DNA of 64,000 bases. It comes from Scolanthus callimorphus (lineage: Eukaryota > Cnidaria > Anthozoa > Actiniaria > Edwardsiidae). Made by a program: the position numbers and the translations under genes. Below are positions 1 through 11,798 of the stretch, in pieces; the stretch's first letter is position 1, and each line of letters begins with the position of its first letter. The stretch lies in contig CM066924.1 of NCBI GenBank assembly GCA_033964015.1, positions 8,591,077 through 8,655,076 of the forward strand. Reading direction: 5' to 3'. Below the pieces are notes generated by a model, which saw nothing but the letters and a program-made list of their open reading frames with translations, had not been told where the DNA came from and made no database searches.

Positions 1-487
1 CGAACTTCTCTGTTTCTAGTATAGATGTCGAAATAAATAGGCTGTCAAAGGACTGTTGTTTGGGAACTGAGGGTTTATTTATAAATGGCGCGCCGGGGCT
101 TGGTGCAACGCGCCAAAACCTTTGAATGGGATATCTTGTCCACTCTCATATTTTTGGAAAAGCGACTTTTGTTTAGTTTTTTTTTACTGTGTTATTTGTG
201 CGAGAATCGCGTAGGTTTGGACGTTTCGGCTGCGAGAAATTGTTTAGTTTTTGTTTCTGTGGAAGACTTAATGGCGCCTTTGCGAACTCGATCTTCTCGC
301 TTACGAAAACGCTTGATTTAGATCTTCCGTCCACTTTGTCCTTCTCGAATAAAATGTATCCTATAACACAGTTCCCCAAGTTTGCAAGACAATGGCGTTG
401 TTTTTCAGTTCCGTGGTGCAGTCGTTTTTCCAGGCTGCTGGGCTAACAGTTTGACCTCGACCCCGCCCACATCACGTATTATATATA
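1..487. repeat. Duplicated repeat block, copy 1 (Helitron-related interior)
   Basis: This block matches 1186-1650 closely (for example the shared stretch around GGCGCGCCGGGGCTT) in the same orientation. It also resembles the reverse complement of the Helitron-like interiors at 24.2, 52.1 and 57.8 kb: a sequence around ATGGCGCC, an 'aagaaaTCGCTTGAAT'-like stretch and the CTTTTCCAACAAAAACA box recur in the same order. Short open frames here are chance frames in this repeat. Confidence 0.7.
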
Positions 488-490
488 AGA

Positions 491-1185
491 CTAGTAAGTA
501 CCCGTGAAAAGTTCACGAACTAAATTTTCCTTGAAAGACGAAAATTATCGGATTGTCTGCCGTTAGTTATACCGCTACGTTTAGAGAGATGTGCTGTAAC
601 TACGCCTGTTTACTTTAAAGTATTAAAGTATCTGTTATCAGCTTATAGATAGGTGGCATACCGGTGTGAAATATTCGCACCATAGCATACGATGGGAAAG
701 GCGTTTTAAATTAGATCTTTGAAAACAATGTTCCTTGTGAATGGAAATGAGGCAAATGCCACACAATAACCTATTTCCTAACAAAAGGTGTAGGCATTGG
801 TTTCACTGTGGTTTTGGCGCGAGACGGATCGCGCGTGTGTCGGTCGAGATGGTCGTATTTTCGGTCAAGAAAGAAAAAGGCTGAGCTGTACCACTCGAAC
901 TTCAACAACTATTGGTTTTAGATGTAAATAATTGCTTATAATCAAGAGAAGTCCCTCGGTCAATTCGAATTCAAGTGTGTGTGATTTAAAAACTTAGCTT
1001 AAACAATCTAAGCTTATCAGTGAAACTGAACTTGGGAAAATCGCTTGTAAAACCTTTTCCAACAAAAACATGCACACTGGAGAGTGTGGAGAGATTTCCT
1101 TCCGTTCCATTTTTAGTATAGATTTCGAAATTTTCATACATTTCCTCCTTCCGGTCGGGCTTGGGAGCTTCGTTTATTCGGCTCG
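491..1185 (-). mobile_element. Helitron-like insertion, 3' terminus at left edge
   Basis: Read on the minus strand the left edge ends with a CCCGTGAA...TTCACGGG-type hairpin, a few bases, then CTAG followed by T, the 3' signature of Helitrons. The paralogous copy at 1640-1660 is uninterrupted at this point and reads ...AAGATGG, so the insertion lies between A and T as Helitrons require. The 5' end was not found; the right boundary is where duplicate copy 2 begins. The box CTTTTCCAACAAAAACA at about 1060 is shared with other copies in the window. Confidence 0.4.
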
Positions 1186-1650
1186 AAATTCTCTGTTTTT
1201 AGTATAGATTCGAAATAAATAGGCTGTCAGAGGACTGTTGTTTGTGAACTGAGTGTTTGTTTATTTATAAATGGCGCGCCGGGGCTTTGTGCAACGCGTC
1301 AAAACCTTTGAATGGGATATATTGTTCACTCTAAATATTGTTCACTCTGAACATTACTGTGTTATTTGTGAGAGAATCGCGTAGGTTTGGACGTATTTGT
1401 TGCTTTCGGCTGCGAGAAATTGTTTTTTTTTTGGTTTCTGTTGAAGACTTAAAATGGCGCCTTTGCGAACTCGATCTTCTCGCTTACGAAAACGCTTGAA
1501 TTGGATCTTCCGTCCACTTTGTATCCTATAACACAGTTCCCCAAGTTTACAAGAGAATGGCGTGGTTTTGAAGTTCCGTGGTGCAGCCGTTTTTGCATGC
1601 TGCTGGGCATGAACCCCCCAACATCACGTATTATATATAAGATGGCTTTG
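1186..1650. repeat. Duplicated repeat block, copy 2
   Basis: Second copy of the block at 1-487, with small indels. It shows the site that is interrupted at 490/491 in copy 1. Confidence 0.65.
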
Positions 1651-1799
1651 TTCAGTTTTACATGAAAAATTATTTGTTTGAATATATTGAATTTAAATTT
1701 GACTGAATAAACTTGTGGCACTCAAGAAAATAGGCAAATCATTCTTTTTGCGCATATACAGTTTATTCACTGCATAAAATGGCTTGTATACGAGCAGGT

Positions 1800-2290
1800 A
1801 TTTGCGCCGTATTCAGTCCGTACACATGCTAATATACGGATGTATACGGGAAATACCAGGATGTGTAATGACTTTATAAGGATCAATATAGTTCAGGGTA
1901 TGCAGTCCTCATAAGGATCAGTACACATTGGTGTACGGCTTCCGTGTATTTCCGTACACACTTCAGTATACCATATGTATACGGGTACGATGAGGACGTA
2001 TAAGAATATTCGAGTACACATTGGTGTACGATTCCCGTACACACGTCAGTATACGGGGACAACCAGGATGTATAAGTAATTCCGCGAATACGGACGTTGA
2101 ATTGGAGCATTATACAACTCGTGTAATGAGTTAGTATTCGTGGTATACACATTGGTGTGTGTATTTCCGTACACACGTACGTGAGTATACCCTATGTATA
2201 CGGGGATGACAAGATGTATAAGAAATTTCACGAATACAGACGTTTTTATACAACTCGTGTAATGAGTGATTATTCGCGGTACACGGTAAG
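1800..2290. repeat. Degenerate tandem and inverted repeats rich in GTACAC/TATACGG
   Basis: Imperfect units of about 100 bp recur: 'CACATTGGTGTACG', 'TTCCGTACACAC', 'CAGTATAC', 'TATACGGG', then a TGTATAAG and an 'ACAACTCGTGTAATGAGT' box. Many pieces are near-palindromic (GTGTAC/GTACAC). Open frames on both strands are repeat artefacts. From 2290 to 2770 there is only AT-rich sequence with no feature I can name. Confidence 0.55.
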
Positions 2291-2779
2291 TATTGCAGCC
2301 TTGTTTAATGGCGCTCTGTTGGATGATGCTTCAACGAAAGTTTACTTCATTACCACAGTGAAAACATATGGAATTGAAACCGAGAACTATAAGTGTTTCT
2401 ATTGAAATGGTTTTATTATAAAAATGATCAGAAATCTATTGTCAGCATAAAGTTAGCCATAAAGCATATAAAAACATCAGTATTACAACAACAGTAATAT
2501 ATAGTATTACAAGAATCCGTCTTTTATAAAGAATCATCCGTAACTAAAAAGTCATGCGTTACAAATATAAGCGATATTATATCTTATATCCTTACATGTC
2601 TCATATGCACTTGGATTTGGTCACGACAACAGTTTGACTTTAGAGTACAATGTCGCTTGGATTATATATTAAAACTAAATTGTTTTCTCTCCTCCGATTC
2701 ACTATTTTTTCTCCAAGCAAAGAGAAAGGCGTAGGAAACTGATAAAAAGGTCTAGCCGTAGAGTGGGTTCATGAGCACA

Positions 2780-3340
2780 CCCCAGAACTTTTATCGTAAA
2801 CATATAGTTTTAGAATCGTTGAGATTTCTAGAAACTGATTTTACATGCTAAACAGCTCGACAAAGTGTCGGACCACGATGTCTATTTGACCACACTTCCG
2901 TGATTCATGAGATTATTTTGTTACTGTTCAGAAAGGCTCTTCAGAGTCATAATCTATACTTTTACGTTTGGAAACAAGAATATCTATTGACTTATAGAAA
3001 CTCCAACTCGTAGTCTATTGTTAAATAGTGAAACACAAAAGGCTGACTGAGACATAAATGTTTCTCACTGTAGGAAGTAACATAAACAAAACAAGCATGT
3101 TAGCTCGTAATGTGTCCAGTCTACTTTTATGACACTAAAATAGCATAAGTAGGAAGACTAGTAAGAATGCTTTTCGGGGCAACGCATACAGTTTAGCCTC
3201 ATTGAATATAAAAGAATCTCATTACATGTAATACACAAACGTGTTAAGAAACACTTTTCCGAGCTGTTAACACACACAAAAATTTCTAAAAATACTACAA
3301 GGACTTTTATAAAAAATGTATGTTTCGATAACAGTTCTTA
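2780..3340. mobile_element. Diverged copy of an inverted-repeat (MITE-like) element
   Basis: The same ordered landmarks occur as in the better preserved element at 38205-38785: 'TAGAATC..TGAGATTTCTAGAAACTG', an 'ACAGCTCGACAAAGTGT' box, 'CACGATGTC', 'GAGAT..TTTTGTTA', and at the right a reverse-complement set beginning 'GCCTCATTGAATA..AAAGAATCTCAT'. No coding capacity. The following 3340-3720 stretch contains a short GAAACGTGAC/GTCACGTTTC inverted pair around 3490-3560 and nothing else I can support. Confidence 0.4.
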
Positions 3341-3740
3341 GACTAGACTAATCGGTGTTCATTCACAAACGTTTCTAAACCTAAGTTGTACAACAAACTA
3401 ACTATCATATCATATACTACCATTTGCGTCCATCCATTTCTCACAAAGGTTTCCTTTTCAAACGTGCACGTTTTGTCGAAAAGTAGTCACGTTTCTCGCT
3501 CAGCTGATTCGCTGAAAAATAACGGGCAAAACTGCAGCCAATAAGCGGGCGAGAAACGTGACAAACTCTCGACTCAACGTGAACGTTGAAAACATAAACT
3601 AGCCACGTATAGAAAACGAAGTTTCAGATTTGATTTACCAAGTTCAATCGAGAACTTTACATCCAAAACACATTTTCAGAGTCGAAAGCCCCATTCTTTT
3701 GTCTCTGTTATAAGCTGATTAAGTGCACCGTACCAACCTT

Positions 3741-3917
3741 TCTTCTTGTTTATCTTCTTGTTCTTTAGCGGCCCTCGCCCTTTCCTCGAAAACTTTCCTC
3801 CAATGTTCGTTTAACGCCCATTTTTGTGTCAATTCTGGCGGGTCTCCCGCAACTGGGCTTGCAGAACTAGTTGGGGTTCTTTTCATTCGTTTAGAAGGAG
3901 TTTGCTTCTCGCTTCTT
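3741..3917 (-). CDS. Possible internal exon of an uncharacterised gene
   Basis: On the minus strand a CACAG acceptor is followed by an open frame containing the tryptophan-bearing segment WALNEHWRKVFEERARAAK and a lysine/glutamate-rich tail, ending at AAAG|GTTGGT. The composition looks like a charged helical or coiled-coil protein segment. It does not splice in frame to the upstream block at 4256-4444, so an intervening exon, a frameshift or chance is possible. I do not recognise the family. Confidence 0.3.
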
Positions 3918-4255
3918 TTTTCTAGTCTGTGAAAAACATTTTTCGGTCAGATAAGCAGGGGTATCAAACCAGAGTTTCTGATCAGTAACGGCTTTACCAC
4001 AGATATAAAAGGCGCCACGTAATACCTCTAGCGTATTATTTATATTTCCCGGTCGGTACATATACTAAAATTGGTGTTCACAGCCTTCCCAAACGTTGTA
4101 CGCTTAATGTAAGTATTGCATGCTTGTGCTGTCATGCACAAACATTACAGTTTGAAAGATTTTTTTTTCATCTGGCACAAAGATATGATAAAAATGTGAG
4201 AACATTTAGAAGTATGGTTACAAAAGAACATTTGACTCAATTGAAATCGGTTTAC

Positions 4256-4444
4256 CTCAACCAGTACACTCCGATGTTGAAAAGTAACTGAAATTGCAAC
4301 AAGAAGTCGCAAGTGTTCCAATTTCCTTTGGCAGATTTCCAAGCCTACAAAATCAGATGACTGCAATGAGGTACAACTTCTGTTCAGCGAATCGCTTAGG
4401 GAATCTAAAAATTCCCTGATATCATCTGAATTGACATCCGCCAT
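4256..4444 (-). CDS. Possible first exon of an uncharacterised gene
   Basis: An ATG in the context CATTATTTCG/ATGGCGGATG opens a 63-codon frame, MADVNSDDIREFLDSLSDSL and on, acidic then leucine-rich, and meets a good donor GAG|GTAAAC at about 4255. The start style (ATGGCGGA, acidic, short exon) resembles the first exons of the transposon genes at 29136 and 51720, but there is no zinc finger. Function unknown. It could be a host gene truncated by repeat insertions or part of another transposon. Confidence 0.35.
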
Positions 4445-4500
4445 TATTTCGATAGTTCGTCAGCCTCGAGGGGATCGCGTGCTCACATTAGTTTCGATCA

Positions 4501-4757
4501 ATATTCTCGGTTGACAGTCGATATTCTTGGTTGATACTCGATATTCTCGCCACACGATTTCCATTCTCGCCACACGATTTCCATTCTCGCCACACTATTT
4601 CTATTCTCGCCACACGATTTCCATTCTCGCCACACGATTTCTATTCTCGCCACACGATTTCCGTTCTCGCCACACGATTTCCGTTCTCGGATGCTTCGAT
4701 TCCTATTCTCGCACAGCGATTTCCACTCTCATGGAACGATTTCTATTCTCAGATACT
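4501..4757. repeat. 20-bp minisatellite array
   Basis: About 13 units of 20-21 bp. The best seven units (4543-4682) read ATTCTCGCCACACGATTTCC with one or two changes; flanking units are more diverged (ATTCTCGGTTGACAGTCGAT, ATTCTCAGATAC). Because 20 is not a multiple of 3 the array yields open frames in two registers; these are not genes. It abuts the truncated end of the BEL/Pao fragment at 4806. Confidence 0.9.
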
Positions 4758-5309
4758 TTTTTCTTGCTTTGGACACTTTTGTCACGTTCTGCTTGCCATA
4801 GGTATTTACTGTAAAGCTTGACTTGGTGTTGACTCAGAAAAGTCAAGCTCAAACATTTTCTTTACAACGTTCGGGTTTAAGATTTCCTTAGCCTGGTACT
4901 TGAGCGCAAATTTTGAATTTGGTCGGTCTTTGCCAATCTCACGAGTTAAAATTCGGTTGCTTATTCTCGCTCTTTCCCCTTCCCCCAGCGTAGCGGAATT
5001 TGAGGGCCCGACTATTCCTCAACCTAGGGCGGTACGTAAAGGGTAGGGATCCTCGTCGCCACCTAATATAACCTCTTTGGGCTTAAGTGCTTGGGTGCAA
5101 TTGACTCCGATTAGTAGAGCAACTTCTGCGCCGTCATCGATTGGTGGGATCTCTTTACACAGGTGTTTAAGGTGGGGCCATCGATCTGCTGTTGCGGGGG
5201 AGTGAATCTGTTCTCTTTCCGAGGGGATTGTACTTCTCGTGTAGGTTTTGGGAAGGCCAACGGCTGTTTTGTTGTCGAGCGTCTTGACTACTAGGCCCTC
5301 TCTCCGTGC

Positions 5310-5415
5310 ATGGTATTTAGCTTGAGTGAGGTACTGGTTCCTTGCACTCCCAGACTCTTTAGCGTCGATTCTGCCAGGAACGTTGTATCACTACCGTCAT
5401 CGAGGAGGGCGTACC
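5310..5415 (-). pseudogene. BEL/Pao retropepsin-like aspartic protease fragment
   Basis: The frame reads YALLDDGSDTTFLAEST, the catalytic DDGSDT context of BEL/Pao (DUF1758) proteases. The frame continues through the downstream LIGVNC...RTALG block, then meets TGA at 5019-5021 where the family has Trp. Part of the fragment described at 4806-7069. Confidence 0.75.
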
Positions 5416-5916
5416 TTAACCTGTTGGCTAGGGCGGTCCTTGTGGTGTAGGATGACCGGAACTATCATGGCGGTAGTGTGCGTAACATCACAGACGCTTG
5501 CGTTTGCGTTGGCTGACTCAGTGGGAAGACTATCGTTGTCTGGCTGGGATGGCGGACGTGGGTTTCTTGCCTGTTTTCACGCCAGGGGCGCTTGGTCGGC
5601 CTCGCACCATGCAGAAGTTCAGTCTGCTTTGACAACTTGCCGACATGTGACCTGTTTTCAAACAACCGAAACAGGCCTCTTTTGCCTTGACTATCTCCCG
5701 TCTTTCGTCTAATGTTTTCCTTTTGAATTGAAAACAGTTTCCGAGCAAGTGGTTTTTCTCACCTAGTGGGCACCTAGGCGCTTGATCGAGTGGTTTAGGG
5801 GACTGGGCTGTGCCTTCACTAGCACCAATAGCGAGGCTATTTGCTTTCTTCGTCGCTAAACCTTTATTTCTAACTTGGGGTTGGGTTTCGCTAACGTTTT
5901 TTCTCTCGTCTAAAGG

Positions 5917-6125
5917 CCCGTTTACACTAGCAATTTTTGCTGCAATTTTTGTCGCGCGAGTCGCGGCGATTTTTCTCGCACGTACGCGTCAACTCAAAAT
6001 CACTAATGTAAACTATGTGCAACTCGGCGCGATCTGCCGCAATTTTTGTCGCGTGATGTCGCGGAGATTTCAAACATGTTTGCGTGCTTCCTTCCGTTTT
6101 GTGAATTGACTGAGCTTTTCCGGTT
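5917..6125. mobile_element. MITE-like insertion in the BEL/Pao gag region
   Basis: It starts with TAAAGGCCCGTTTACAC, the type of terminus also seen at 9254/9490 (CTTAAGCCCCATTTACAC), and breaks the gag frame between the zinc-knuckle piece and the DUF1759 piece. It holds repeated GCAATTTTTGTCGCG boxes. The right terminus is not clear. Confidence 0.35.
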
Positions 6126-7150
6126 GTGTACTTGACTAGAAAATACAATCGATCCTTTGTCGTTTGTCACGCTCTGTGAGATAATAGCATCAAATGCTGA
6201 AGGAATGATGGGTACTCAAATGGATCTCCTGAAAATATTGGCGGCTCTTTTACGGGGAGATGATTGACGCGTAGTTGATTAGCCAACAAAACACTCAAAT
6301 CCGCTTGTTTGCTTTGGACTCCAATCAACTGTTTCAAAGTCTCATTCAATGGATCAAAACATGTGGTGTTTTCTTGTGGGACGTTACAGTGCGTTTGGGG
6401 GTTTTGAGCCCTAGAATCAGGCGCGGGTGGCGGCGGCGAGGGGACCCCCTTATTGTAAACGATTGAGCGGAGAAATTAAGTTTTATTGAGTCATAATTTC
6501 CCTCTTCCTCCAGTTTCTGACACGCCCTTTCTTGGGCCTCAGCTACTGCAATTTCTTTAGCGATTTGAATTCGCTTCATTTCGCTTCCTGTTCTGCGATT
6601 CTGTCACGAAAAGCTGCTTTTAATCGTAATTTCGCCACTGCTTCAGCGGCATGTAACCTGCGAAAGCGGGCAGACGATCGAGAACTAGAAAGAGAACTAG
6701 TGCCTCCAGCGGCCCGATCTGACCGAGGCTGCACGAGTTTCTCTAACCTCTAACGCGCGCAAAGCCTCTGGCAATCTTATACGACATTCCATAACCTCTT
6801 GGTCACGCACGTCAAACCACCCAATGCCTCGTCTTTCTCCTTATCGTATTCAATCAGGTGAACGACCGCCATACGGATCTCGTTAAATTCTTCCTTTAGA
6901 ATGTCAAGAGAATCGCGATACTCTTCCAAAATTCTTTATTTGGATCTCTCTCGATAGCTTCAAATATCCAATCTGCGTGACTTCTAATACGTTTGTATGC
7001 GGACTGTCTCTTTTGAATCTGCATGTCTAAATGATAATCCCTTCCCTTATCGGTCAAATTCCTTTCTCGGGAACCCCGCAGACAGACTTTTTTTAGACAG
7101 ACTATTATATATTATAAGCATCATTTATCTTAAGTTATTAGATTAATTGA

Positions 7151-7759
7151 TTAATTGAAGGGGAAAAAAAGAAAACAATCAGTGACAACATACAGCAAAT
7201 AATAGTCACTGTGGTTCTTTAAGGCTGTGCTGATTTGAGAGATATCAACATAATCATCATATTTTAAGAGAATATCAACTAGGGCTGAGTGCAGTCTCGT
7301 TTTGAATTGTTTTTTTTTGGATGAATCTCTTAGTGACTCTGGTAGCTCGTTCCACACCCTTGCTCCTATTCTTGAAAATGCATTGCGCTGAATTTCTAAT
7401 CTGGATCTATTTGAGCTTGAAGAGCGAGTATTGTAGGAATGAATGCTTCTGGTATCCGTAAAAAGGCTTAAAATATTGGGTGGAGCAAATCTATTTCGAA
7501 TATAATGCATTAGACAGCATACCGATTTAAAATATAGAAAGTGCATCGGCAAGATACTAGCCTTAGCAAAAAGGGGCACCGCGTGATCACTTTTTGGGGC
7601 AAAAAAACAAAAAGTTTTTTGTAGGGTCAAAATCTTATTCAAGTATATGTTCATGTTATATAGTTCAATCTCGTGTTTAAAGGTAAGGTTGTTGTCAATT
7701 AATATACCAAGATACTTAACATACTCCTTACATTCGAGATTGACGGGCCTGCCTGTCAT
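7151..7759 (-). pseudogene. Non-LTR retrotransposon, RT C-terminal fragment
   Basis: An intact 202-residue frame corresponds to the part of a CR1/L2-like polymerase after the catalytic centre: YLGILIDNNLTFKHEIE near the start (the thumb-proximal YLG motif), YNTRSSSSNRSRLEIQ, then FSRIGARVWNELPESL and a lysine-rich end. The FADD catalytic core is absent, so the copy is 5'-truncated at about 7780, as is usual for target-primed insertions. The 3' side ends in ATTAATTGATTAATTGAA-like repeats at 7140. Confidence 0.8.
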
Positions 7760-7779
7760 AAATAGATATTTTAATCTGA

Positions 7780-9253
7780 TAAGAATGGCCCTGTAGAATT
7801 TTTAGGATCAAAAACACTAACCCTGTGGAAATTCCAGGGGCAAACACAATGATGGGCATCGGATATAAAATAGAAAAGCCCATTCAAATGAAATTAAGAA
7901 ACAGATGTTAGGACCACCTCATCCCAGGATCCTTAGGTTGATAGGTTACATGGAGAAAACCAACCCCACCTAGGCGGGCAACCCGCCCTTGCAAGGTTGC
8001 CCGCCTGCATTGGTTTACCCCACCTCTCATGTGAACACAAGCAAAGCAAATAAGAGAGTTTATATGAAAAGGTGAGTAACCCCGCCGAACCGGGGTCCCC
8101 GACCTCTATGTGGAAACCGGAAGGGCCTTAATAAAATATGGTACATGTATAGTTAAAGAAAATGTATTCTCATTTTATTTGGTACTGGAAATCTGATGAT
8201 GTTCTGTTTCTCAGTTTCACACACCTGCCAAAAATGCATTGCATATGCCCTTTCATGTCCCTTCATATGAAAAAACATGCAATGCAGTGAACATTTCTCC
8301 TATTTTCTTTCATTTATTCTTTATCAGGGGGAGGGGGCTTGATTAAAAACACTTGAAATGTTAAAACAATTTTCCACACAGAGTTTAAAATTTTTGCCCC
8401 CCTCCCCTCATGCCGAATAACAAAAATATAGATACCCCCTCCTTATCACACACTAAAAAGTCTTAAATGATTGAAATGAAAACGGATAAGAGAATAACAG
8501 TAACAAGAAAGGAGGGATGCTATTAGAAAGGTGCTAAGCCATATTATTTGCTCATGTGATATTAGCAAATTCATATGCATCACAAAGTGTAAATCTACAA
8601 TAATCAACTTCTACATCAACCCACATCTCATTTGTTAAAATTAAATTAGCATAAGATGCCTTTCATGGAAGTTGCTATACTAATAAGTTACAACCACTAG
8701 TGGCTGTACAACAGGCTACGATCCTATCATTATTTCTTTCGTGTTGATCTTTTTAGTAATTCATGATTTTTAAAATTGGAGAAAGTTTGCTTGTGACAGC
8801 CTGTAACTTGGTTCTGCACCAGATTACTGCTTTTTCCAATTTCACCCTCCTGAAACACTAGGTGGGAATCTTAAGTACAGTTCAAAACACACAATAAAGT
8901 TTTAAAAAATTAATCAAGACCTGTTATATTATTATATCTGTTAAAAAATATCAAAGGTAAATGTAAACCTATTCCAACAATCGATATCACTCTTGCCATG
9001 CCCTTCACTTTGCTCCCACCCAAAGGCAGTTGCTATGCTCTCTGGCCTGCACTGTTTGCAGTCGGCAGATTTCCATCGGGGGCTCTAACCATGTATAATA
9101 TGTTAGTTAGATGCTAGTTTGAACAGCATATCCAATCCAAGCAAAAGTGAAGCTGCAGTTACATTAATCTCTATCCAAAGCATTGAACATTATGTCAAAG
9201 ACAATGGAAAGCAATAATATATCACTGAGAGAGAAAAGAAAGTGTTTTCATTC
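7780..9253. other. Non-coding stretch; one GC-rich hairpin
   Basis: No supported gene. At 7973-8005 GGCGGGCAACC pairs with GGTTGCCCGCC across a 10-base loop, in a local context (CCCCACC..., GGGGTCCCC) typical of a short inverted-repeat element of about 150 bp (7945-8110). The rest is AT-rich without open frames or repeats that I can name. Confidence 0.5.
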
Positions 9254-9490
9254 CTAAAGTCTCATTTACACGACAGGGATTTTTTGCACGGCTCGAAAAA
9301 AAGGGTACGGGAACCAAATTTAATGGCACGACTCCGGTATATTTGCGCTGTGTAAATGACTTTGCCGTACTACATTTTGTCAGAGCCGGACCGGAATTTC
9401 GTCCGTGCCGGGACTACGTGGCAAGGTAGTCCAAGAACCATTTTTATCCGAGCCGTGCCAAACTTTTCTGTCGTGTAAATGGGGCTTAAG
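9254..9490. mobile_element. MITE with 23-bp terminal inverted repeats
   Basis: The left end CTAAAGTCTCATTTACACGA and the right end (reverse complement CTTAAGCCCCATTTACACGA) are near-perfect inverted repeats that end in CAG/CTG about 23 bp in. The element is 237 bp and non-coding, and carries internal 'GAGCCG..CCGTGCC' inverted motifs. A related terminus is seen at 5917. Confidence 0.75.
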
Positions 9491-11798
9491 GATATGCCTC
9501 CGATAACCCCATAATGGGTACATTTTAGACACAAGTATGCCATATGGCATACTTATAATATCGTAATGTCATTGAATGCAAATTTGTGCCATTTTGGAGT
9601 TTTTATCTCTAAACCGTGCAACTGCACAGTAGGGAAATGTTAACTTTGGTGTCATCCTATCAGAGGGCACATACATACTATCACACTCATACATACCAGT
9701 GATGTTGTTAGTGAAAGCATGAAGGCTATGAAAATGGCAGCAAACATATTCACTAATTTACATGTATTCATTGTTTTCCTTTTTACTGGTATTTACCCTA
9801 GTAAATAATTACATGCATGACACAGTCCATGCGTGTTGAAATCAGAGTAGAGATACAATACAACGTTTTTTTTAAGTTGAAAGCCTTTAACGCCTGCCCT
9901 GTTGTGTAAAAGAAACACTAAGTAAACTACTTTTCAGTACCATAAGTCAATTTCCTGCCGCTTGGAAATCCAAGAGTAAAAATATCAAGACTCCACACCA
10001 CCATCGATTGCCGGCCAATGTTTAGTGTAGCAACAACAGGGATTTGTACTTGCAGCGAGCAGAGATTTCCTCGTATATCTGTGAATCAGAAAAGGATGTC
10101 TTGCTTTATGCAAGCGTTTTGTAGCTTTTGTCTCTGGTTTCGATTTTTGAATGCCACTTGCAGAGAGCTGATGTTTTCCCTTCCCCCCCCTGACCCCCCC
10201 CCATTCTTTTTGAAGGAAATCTTTGCGGCATAACATTTTTGACATTTTGGAGCTTTAAAAACGGGCTCTCGAATAACATAAAATCGGCCCAGTGAATTAT
10301 CTCCAAACCTGCTGGGATTATTGTCTGCTACTCATGGATTAGTGCGAGGGGTGTCATTTTAAAAGTTTAGATCGAATAACGCGTCTAGCGGCCCCTAATG
10401 AAAAACAAGGGTGTGGTAATTACGTTGCTATAGCAACTCCGATCACAACAAAATACACATTACAATAAAGGTCAAACCCTCCAGGGTAACCATGTGAAAG
10501 CTCAGACCGGTACAAGTTTTTGTACTTGAACAGCAGGCAAACAAAGTTTGGTGGTGGAGGGCAGAAAAAATTGTAGGCAGCCTCCTTAACTAAAAGATAA
10601 AGGCATTACATTGCGATCATTGCGATCATTGTGATCTAAGGAAAATCTAACTAAAAGCATAAATCAACGAAAAACAGCTAAACTGGAAAAAAACTGGAAT
10701 ATCGTTGTACAATGGCGTAGCATGGTTCTAGTCTACGATGAACAAATTAAAATAAGAACAAATTATATCGGTACAAAGCGAGTCACGATACATGCAAAGG
10801 GCGAAACGATTTCTAATTGATAACAAAATAACGAACTAGAATCGCGAGAGACACTCATACGAATATTATAAAATACACTGGGAATAATTGTGGCTCTTAA
10901 TCAAAGATAATCTCACGAATTTTCTAAACTAATATGTATTATACTTAAGGCGCGATTTTTATAGATTCCAAAGTAAAAGGCTACATTATGATATACAACG
11001 TAAAAACTAGGCGAAAATTATCCTCAAGATAATGCAAAATGGCATTTTTCAAACACAAACTACAATGCATGTGGGAAGTAAGGGAATGTATATTTATCTG
11101 ATAGCCTGTTGACCATAGCCATCTGGAAAGTGTTACACAACACAGGAAGCAAGGTTAATACCCGATAATGATCCTTATTAGCCAAACTATATACCCCTTC
11201 CCTTTGAACAATGAGATAATGATCCCTCTCTTTAGGTGAACTGGCATATCAGCATTGTCAAAAATCAACTGAAACAGTGCAACCATCATCATCCAGAGCT
11301 GAACCCTCCATATTTAAAGTGCTCATAGACTAGCCCATCCCTACCACCTGCTTTTCCATTCGGCAAAGATTGGCAGACACTCTCAGATTGGCAGACACAC
11401 TCAGATTGCATAGTCAAGAGAATTATTCTCTTAACTACACTTACTGGCAATGTTGTCAATTTCATTATTCACAAAGTCTAAGAACTCATTGTCATAATGA
11501 GAATCTGGGTAATAAGATGGGGAGCCAAGAGCCTCATAATGAACAGCCCACATATTAACGATATCACCTGGAACAGGTATAATTGCTTCATTTACAGTAA
11601 AAGCTTCATGTGGCTCCCGGGGGGGGGGGGACTTCCATATTTTTTTGTCGGGGATGATTGTCGTATCTTTTAGGGGTGAAACTCAGTTCCTGTAAGGCAT
11701 GGTTCTCAAAGTGGTGGCCCAAAACCTTAGGGGTGGTCTATCTTCAGTACATATCACAATTTCATTACTAAACTTCACTCATGTGTTATGGGGCACCA
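9491..11798. other. Non-coding stretch without supported genes
   Basis: Small direct repeats only: a 10-bp unit three times at 10608-10636 (ATTGCGATCA), and an 18-bp unit twice at 11368-11408 (TTGGCAGACACTCTCAGA type). A C-tract lies at 10184-10201 and a G-tract at 11620-11629. Open frames here have no recognisable protein features. Confidence 0.5.

Larger units (their letters stand above)
4806..7069 (-). mobile_element. BEL/Pao LTR retrotransposon fragment (gag-protease-start of RT)
   Basis: Minus-strand pieces in several frames follow BEL/Pao order. Gag N-terminus at about 7069-6580; the DUF1759-type motif with PPIFSGDPFEYPSF at 6346-6167; a CX2CX4HX4C zinc knuckle (CFGCLKTGHMSASC) near 5650; the retropepsin motif ALLDDGSDTTF at 5385-5402; the segment LIGVNCTQALKPKEVI then LG-stop-GIVGP near 5021; and KKMFELDFSE at about 4830, where similarity stops. 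No RT core, integrase or LTR is present. At least two frameshifts, an in-frame TGA replacing the usual Trp, and an inserted repeat at 5917-6125 show that it is dead. Confidence 0.85.

Noticed and set aside
1883..2405. Possible CRISPR-like array of spaced repeats
   Set aside because: Units are irregular, palindromic and AT/GTACAC-rich in a eukaryotic setting; no unique spacers or cas genes.
4527..4821. Two 95-codon overlapping frames with repeated SRHTISI/SPHDF units
   Set aside because: Pure translation of the 20-bp tandem array in two registers.
5326..5712. 128-codon plus-strand frame
   Set aside because: Antisense shadow of the BEL/Pao protease region, whose minus-strand motifs are clear.
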